DNA of 64,000 bases from Pammene aurita (Eukaryota > Arthropoda > Insecta > Lepidoptera > Tortricidae). The notes beneath the pieces were generated by a model. The model ran no database searches and had not been told where the DNA came from. It saw only the letters and a program-made list of their open reading frames with translations. The number at the start of each line of letters is the position of its first letter. The first letter of the stretch is position 1. Position numbers and translations under genes: made by a program. The stretch is from positions 15,658,275-15,722,274 of the forward strand of contig OX352289.1 in assembly GCA_947086415.1 (NCBI GenBank). Reading direction: 5' to 3'. Below are positions 58,239 to 64,000 of the stretch, in pieces.

Positions 58239-60239
58239 CAAATTCCATTTCGCTCAATATGGCTAATTCCGTCATAGGGCCTATTCCGTCCACGAACGTA
58301 TATTTCTCTGATTTTCAATCGTAGGAAGAAAACCATGTGCTTTTGATTGCTGTAACGAAATTATCAATTTTGTTCGCTGTTCGAAGAAAACGCGGACGGA
58401 AAAGTCCCTATGACGGATTTACCTTAAATACATGTTTTCGTTTTCATTGAGTAGAATTTTATGTGAATACTGTTGACTAAATAACAAAATTTTATAAACT
58501 AAGTTTTCACCAATGTGTTTTCAAAAACTTCGTTTCGTCTAACGTGAACGCTGTAAGCAATTTTTAACATTTGCGTTGATAATGTATTTTCATGGTAACA
58601 GTATCGTCCATGAAGTGCGAGCACCGTGTTTACTCTGCCAGCTTCGTGGCCTTAACACGGTACTCGACCGAAAAGCTCTTCATTATGTCATTATTGTATA
58701 AAATACTATTGTTTCGATTCGACACCGTGTTTCAACTTTAAAACACGTTTAGACACGATCCAACTTCAATACAACTAAACGTCAAAATCAGAAATTACAG
58801 AATTTGCTTGAAAATTATTCCGATGCAACTTCTAAACAACTTGAATATTGGTTGCTTATTTGATGTGTAGGTATATTATTCGGAGTATTGTTGCGTATGT
58901 GTGTTTAAAATAGATTGTGTTTAAAATGTATTTTCAAAATAGAATTTTAAAAGAGCACGGCACACTTTGAGTATTAGAAAGCAAATACAATTTAAATTTA
59001 ATACACATTATGACTAAATAGTTAACAGACTTCTGGCTTTAAAGTAATTTGTATTTACCTCGTAGGTACATCTCATTACATCATCATTATTTTATATGCA
59101 TTTATTCATTACATCCTTCATTATGACATTATTGCTAATGGAAAAGCGCTTCTACTAACGAGAGCACAGAGTGGTGGAATACAGAAAACCGTTGTTGTTT
59201 TCCAAGTGATATAAGGGCTTCATTAATCTGCATATTTTAATTATTATCTTGTCCCTAAATCACAGAAAAAACGATGTCTTTCTTTGTAAAACTCATAGCT
59301 AGGTTGGAGCGTATTCAACTGTGGACTTTAATTTTCAAACGATAAGGTTTCTATTAGAGATTGTTGTTGGGGATAGATACGAGGTTGATATAGTAACCAG
59401 TATATCTCCTTCACACAAACACGTCGCTTCTTGTAGTTACGCTCGTTTTCCTTACGACCTTTGTTTTGTTTTCTTCGTAATTGAAGTAAAAACGCAATCT
59501 CCGCCTGAAGCGTTTCAGTCCTTTTGTCGTGTAGAATTGTTCATTTTCCGAGGTGTGTAATTAAACTACTTATTTATGGACTAAAGATAAATTAACGTAA
59601 AAAAGTTTTAAGTTAAACGGTTTTATTTCAATCAAATGTTGTACCAAAAACTAGAAAATAAAAATTTATACGAATTTTAGTCCCACATACATTGCTTCCT
59701 GGAGAGTAATCATGTAAGACGGATAACAGAATAGGCAACTCGAGTCGGATGCTAAAGGCCCTATTTGTCTCTATATCAGTGGATTAAGTCATAATCGGAA
59801 GCATTTATCAGACTAAAATAAAAACGTGGGGCGTCTAATATAAGATAGAGTGCCTTAAGTATGTAATACAGACTATATTTAATCTAAAATCAAAGTCACG
59901 TAGCTATGCTTTAATGTTGTTGGAGGTGGCGTTACTGTGAGAGTACTACGAGTAGTATTAAAAATATGTATAAATATATAAATTATAAAATGAGTCAAAT
60001 ACTTAGATATTTAGTTCGCGAAATGAAATGTGAAATTAAGTAAATATGGTGAGTTAATTTGTATAACGGCTAGCATTAGCAATTCTTATTTATTTTTTAT
60101 TTACTAGTCGACTTGAGTGCCCTCCATTGCTGGGTAAAGGCCTCTCCACTTGATTTTCATGATTTTTAGGTCTTATAATTTTCTCTATTATTGTTATACC
60201 ATGTAATTACGATTTTGAATGAAAGGATTTTCGTTCATT
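58239..60239. other. 2 kb without recognised genes
   Basis: AT-rich. A LINE-tail-like piece CTCCATTGCTGGGTAAAGG is at 60122-60150. Frames such as 59321-59560 have no recognisable content. Confidence 0.45.
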
Positions 60240-61058
60240 GGTAGCTTTCAATTTCAATTTTTCAATTTCATTTATTTAGAGACCAACTTGGATCATTATT
60301 GTTAGTACGAGTACTTAAAATAAATGGTTAGTATTTACAAATTAATCTACAAAATCATTATAAATAAATGTCGGCCATAATCTAAGAGATAATTGAAAAT
60401 AGATTGAAATTAATAAATCATTACCTATAAAATAAAAATTTACAATAAAATTTAAAATTTAAATGTCAAAATGTCGTACTTAATAAAAACAATATGTCAT
60501 TTCAATCAATTTCATGTCTCACTTTAAATGTATCATCGAACAGTGGTTGAGATACACACAGTCACACGTTCAGAAAACATTTTCAAAATGCTGTTGGCAC
60601 TGCCGCGGATTCGGCGCACCAGGGGTGTGGCTCGCTTGCGCATTGTGGCATAAAAGCAGTCTACCCGCGCCTCTGCGAACATCCCTGATGCACTACAAAA
60701 TTTGGGCAGCCCCATCAGCACTCTGAACGCATTATTGTATAGAACACGCAGAGCGTTGTACCGTTTTTGAGTATAATCAGCCCACAGGTTGCTTGTGTAG
60801 AAGGTCGTACAGTAAGCCCTAAAAAGAGTGACCTTCACCTCTTTGGAGCAATTAGCAAACCTGCGGGCTATCATGTTGGCTCTGACAGACAACGCCCTGC
60901 GTTCGCGCTCAATATCGGCATCATCTTTAAGGTCTGCGTTAACCAAATGTCCGAGATATTTAAATTGCTCAACGATTTTTAACGGTTGACCGTTCAATTT
61001 AACTGTTGGGAACATTGGCGAGCATTTACCCTTGTTCACGCAAATCAGCGCCATCTAG
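60240..61058 (-). mobile_element. 5'-truncated non-LTR retrotransposon
   Basis: Only the end of the reverse transcriptase frame and a 3' UTR of about 280 bp remain, closing in GAAATTGAAAAATTGAAATTG-like tail units near 60250. No target duplication found. Confidence 0.75.
60533..61054 (-). pseudogene. LINE reverse transcriptase, C-terminal part
   Basis: 173 codons without interruption, ending in a stop at 60533. FKYLGHLVNADLKDDADIERE is the post-catalytic segment that follows FADD in non-LTR reverse transcriptases. NALRVLYNNAFRVLMGLP and RRIRGSANSIL follow. The catalytic palm is missing, so the 5' end is truncated, the common result of incomplete target-primed reverse transcription. Codons are clean, suggesting a rather recent insertion. 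Clade not assigned. Confidence 0.82.
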
Positions 61059-62050
61059 TTCAAATGTATTCAAGTCTAATAGAGTGAATGCGCACGATCT
61101 TTTGTTCATTCGCTCCGTCTGATATTGCCCTCCCTGTTCAGCTTGCCGTCGTAGGGGACAGACGTGCTGTCATTGTCGCGGTGCGCGAGCCTTTGTTAAA
61201 ATAAACATGGCGTAATTTAAGTGTAAAGTGTAATCTAGGTTAAGGCAAGAGAAATATACGTGTAAAGAGTGCCCGTTGTTTCTCTTCGAAACCCATCCGT
61301 CGTTACCGCAGCAGGCGCGGCGGCGTACTCATCTACATGACAGATGATGGTGGCCCGCTGGAAACTCTCTACAGCACCGTGCCGGAGCGACTTGACTGCT
61401 ACCAGAGAAGTATGAGATGTACCTAACCGGCCTACCGCGGCGACTGGGCTAGTTCTGCGTACATTTTGGTGTGACCCATGAGAGGGAACAACCGCACGAT
61501 AATAACAAAACCCGTGATTTGGGAAAATATAAAATAAAATCCCGTGATTGGGGCAAGATTGAAGCAATCCAGGGCCAAGAATCGCGCCACGGCAATCAAG
61601 GATTCGTCGAGTGGAATTTGCAGTTGTTTGCATTCATTGTGTAAATTCAGTGCGCGATTACGTCATAAACATTTCGATCAACGTGAAACGTGTCATTGTG
61701 GGGACATTTGGAGGTCGCCATAGTGAAGTGCTACATCCGGTTGACGTTTACCGGTTTTGTGCTGAGTGAACGAACTGAATGGTAGGAACGTGTAGCGTCG
61801 ATCCGGAACGACGTCGGGCGTCGTGGCGACAACCTTAGAGACTTTATTATCTATGACATACTTCATTTGACAAACGTCAGTGTCAAAAGTCAAGTTGTGT
61901 TGTGTGCTATTTGTGATAGATTTCTCAACTAATATTACTTGAAAAATACTTAGGATTAGATTAATTGGATAGAATATAGCTTGATATTGGTTAGTAAATA
62001 CTCACAAATAGGTGATTTATTGAAAATACGCGCGGCGCGGTGAAGTATTT
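61059..62050 (+). other. Region before BEL gag; possible LTR/leader, unproven
   Basis: It has the look of an LTR/leader (AATAAA at 61199-61206 region, CG-rich stretches, few frames), but without the second LTR inside the window I cannot define LTR ends or a primer site. About 300 N-terminal gag residues expected for the family are not found here. Confidence 0.4.
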
Positions 62051-62951
62051 GTGTTTTACCAGAAGCTGCCTATTCGCATCAGAACCCTATTTGAGGAACG
62101 CTGTGGCACGGATCCTCAAGTTCTGCCAACGCTCAATCAGCTGCTGTCGCTGCTGGATGAGCAGTGTCGGGTGCAGCAGGCAGTTCCCACTGCGGCAGCG
62201 GGAAGAGCACCGATGGGACGGCAGTCACCGACCAAGGGAAGACGCGGCAGAGCGTCCCCTCCACGTGTCCTAGCTGCGGAGCTGGAAGAAGCTGATCAGG
62301 TGAATCGGTCTAAAGGGCTGTGCACGTACTGTTCCAGTAGTGCACACTCTATATACAAATGTCCATTCTTCGCAAGTCTGGCTGTTTCGGAGAGGAAAAC
62401 CTGGGTCAGGAAGAATGGTGCATGTTTTAAATGCCTTCGCTCTCATTACGCGAGAGAGTGTATGGCTCGTATTTGGTGCGGTGCGTGCCAGTCAGGGTCG
62501 CATAGCCCGTTGCTGTGCAGGGAGGAAGCGGAAGCCGCGGAAGCAGTGCACAGGGTCCATGAGCGAACCCCGGTCCCACCCACCAGAAGGGTAAGTACAC
62601 CACCACAGCGTAGGTCCCCACCACGACACAGGGTGTCGACCCCGCCACAAGGGTCTTGGGCGCAGCGAGCTCAACAACCCTGTACGAGCCCGCCAAGGTG
62701 GGGAGAAGAGACTAGGTCGCCTCCTCCACAGCAGGTCCAGCCAGCTCAATTGATGACTGCTGGTCACATCCCGCGCCCTCCGGTGGGAACGAGGGCCCGC
62801 CAGGCACAGGAGTCTTTCCACAGCCTACGTTTCGGCATTCGAGGCAGCCCTGAGCGCCGTTCTTGAAATAAGGCTACTGCTGATGTACCACGAGAACCTC
62901 GGATGATGATGCCATCGATCCGGGTCAGCCCTACTGCTCTTGTCATGGTAA
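62051..62951 (+). pseudogene. BEL/Pao gag, N-terminally incomplete
   Basis: Opens in the middle of gag (FYQKLPIRIRTLFEE). Three CCHC knuckles: CTYCSSSAHSIYKC, CFKCLRSHYAREC (one residue short) and CGACQSGSHSPLLC, as is usual in BEL/Pao gag. A Pro/Arg-rich linker with repeated VSTPPQ follows. TGA at 62864-62866 interrupts the frame, which continues after it into SPTALVMV before another stop at 62951-62953. A one-base shift then leads into pol. Relatives have one gag-pol frame, so stop and shift are lesions. Confidence 0.86.
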
Positions 62952-64000
62952 GGTAAAGGCCAAGGCAATTATATTATGGCAAGGGCACTGTTAGACACTG
63001 GAGCCGGGTGTTCGATAGTTAAGAAATCATTTGCAGATGAAATAGGATTGCATCAGCAGTATGTAGGAAATAATATTGTTGGGATCGGAAACCAACAGGT
63101 CAAGGTACCCGGTACCATTGCTAAAATAGTATTTAAGCCAGTAGGAAAATTAGTCCCTATAATTAGCGTTGTAGCAACCGCCATGTATACCGTTACAGGA
63201 AATATTCCGGCCTGTAACCATTACCTGAAGGCCCACTTAGATACGTCTAAACTCAGCCTGGCCGATCCAGATTTTGACAAATCTCAAGATGTAGACATCA
63301 TTTTCGGCCTGGATGTGCTAAATTATATGTTCACTGGTTCAAAGATGCTCACGAACATTACAGGAGTGGAGGCCTACGGTACCTGGTTTGGAGATGTCCT
63401 CATGGGAGCCATCTGGACACACCCTGCCGACACCTCGGCACAGCAGTCGAGAGGAACGTCCGTGGAAGACTACGGAGTGCACGCTACCAAGCTTGAAGAG
63501 GTGCTGGAGAAGTTCTGGAAGGTGGAGCAGCCTCCAGAAGACCCACCAGATCATCCGGAACATTTGGAATGTGAAAGGTTGTATACTTCTACTACTAAAC
63601 GTATGCCTGACGGGAAATACATGGTGCGGCTGCCCTTCTTGTCAGACAGACCCACGCTAGGCGAGACCAGAGCCATTTCTGTACGCAGGCTTCATTCGTT
63701 AGAGGCGAAGCTAGCCAAGAATCCAGTCTTGGCTGAGAAATATAAGGAGTTCATGCGGGAATATGAGTCTCTAGGACACATGTCTAAATCCAGTTACCAG
63801 TTTGACTCGGAGCACTACTGTGTTCCGCATCATGCGATTTTCAAAAAAGATTCAAATAAGCTTCGGGTCGTCTTTAATGGAGCATCGAAGAGTAGCAATG
63901 GCATAGCTCTTAATGAATGCCTGCATTCAGGCAAGCCTCTTCAGAATGATATTACAAAGATATTGTTGAATTTCAGACGGCACCAGTTCGTGTTCACGGC
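62952..64000 (+). CDS. BEL/Pao pol: protease and start of reverse transcriptase (partial)
   Basis: About 349 codons open to the window edge. Retropepsin motif ALLDTGAGCSIV near residue 12 and IIFGLDVLNY later make the aspartic protease. Then come LEKFWKVEQPP, YESLGHMSKS, YCVPHHAIFKKDSNKLRVVF and NGASKSSNGIALNECLHSG, the characteristic BEL/Pao entry into reverse transcriptase. The catalytic YxDD lies beyond the window. This part has no lesion, in contrast to gag. Confidence 0.92.

Larger units (their letters stand above)
62051..64000 (+). mobile_element. BEL/Pao LTR retrotransposon, 5' part, runs off window
   Basis: Gag C-terminus with three zinc knuckles, protease, and start of reverse transcriptase in order. 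The element continues past 64000. Confidence 0.9.

Noticed and set aside
61235..61633. 132-codon frame on - strand
   Set aside because: No domain; lies in a CG-rich non-coding stretch that may be LTR or leader of the BEL element.
62340..62946. Frames on both strands over BEL gag
   Set aside because: Shadow frames of the gag reading frame, which alone carries the zinc knuckles.

Overview
This is a eukaryotic, almost certainly lepidopteran (moth or butterfly) nuclear window. The evidence is GT-AG introns in a gene of the nose-resistant-to-fluoxetine (nrf-6) acyltransferase family, and a dense load of interspersed repeats whose end sequences I recognise as typical of moth genomes: GGGTTCCGTA/GGCCGGTTTT elements, a tRNA-derived SINE ending in TATT repeats, and LINE tails. 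Only one apparently functional host protein-coding gene is visible.

Layout. (1) 266-9527, + strand: the last eight visible exons of an nrf-6-like multi-pass acyltransferase. All exon phases agree, the stop codon is at 9525-9527 and a poly(A) signal follows. Its introns hold a SINE, three MITEs and two abutting hairpin-ended repeats. (2) 9.6-20 kb: repeats only. These are a subterminal-repeat DNA element (11985-13097), a fragment of a Crypton/DUF3504-type recombinase cut off by a repeat (13929-14161), an 11-bp minisatellite (16199-16680), a long-TIR element (17102-18045) and a perfect 29-bp hairpin (18161-18230). (3) 20083-22536: an RTE-like LINE with a 13-bp target duplication and an inverted 5' part. 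(4) 24.2-27 kb: MITEs and a TIR element carrying a 120-bp minisatellite. (5) 27361-34541, - strand: a decayed Ty3/gypsy LTR retrotransposon with 1.42-kb LTRs and a tRNA-Lys-type primer site, inside an older repeat later hit by MITEs. (6) 41347-45882: the outstanding structure, a head-to-head palindromic array of a 353-bp unit, 7 copies one way and 6 the other. Each unit carries a tRNA-like sequence with A box, B box and T6 terminator, and the whole sits inside a 21-bp minisatellite. (7) 46-60 kb: more MITEs and repeats and a CCGGGATT-rich stretch. (8) 60.2-64 kb: a 5'-truncated LINE (- strand) and a BEL/Pao element (+ strand) that runs off the window.

The genes do not form a pathway. One membrane-protein gene sits in a nest of mobile elements, most of them visibly dead (stops, frameshifts, truncations). 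The tRNA-like palindrome is the best candidate for something undescribed. Its main caveats are that the tRNA fold is not canonical and that near-identical inverted arrays can be assembly artefacts.
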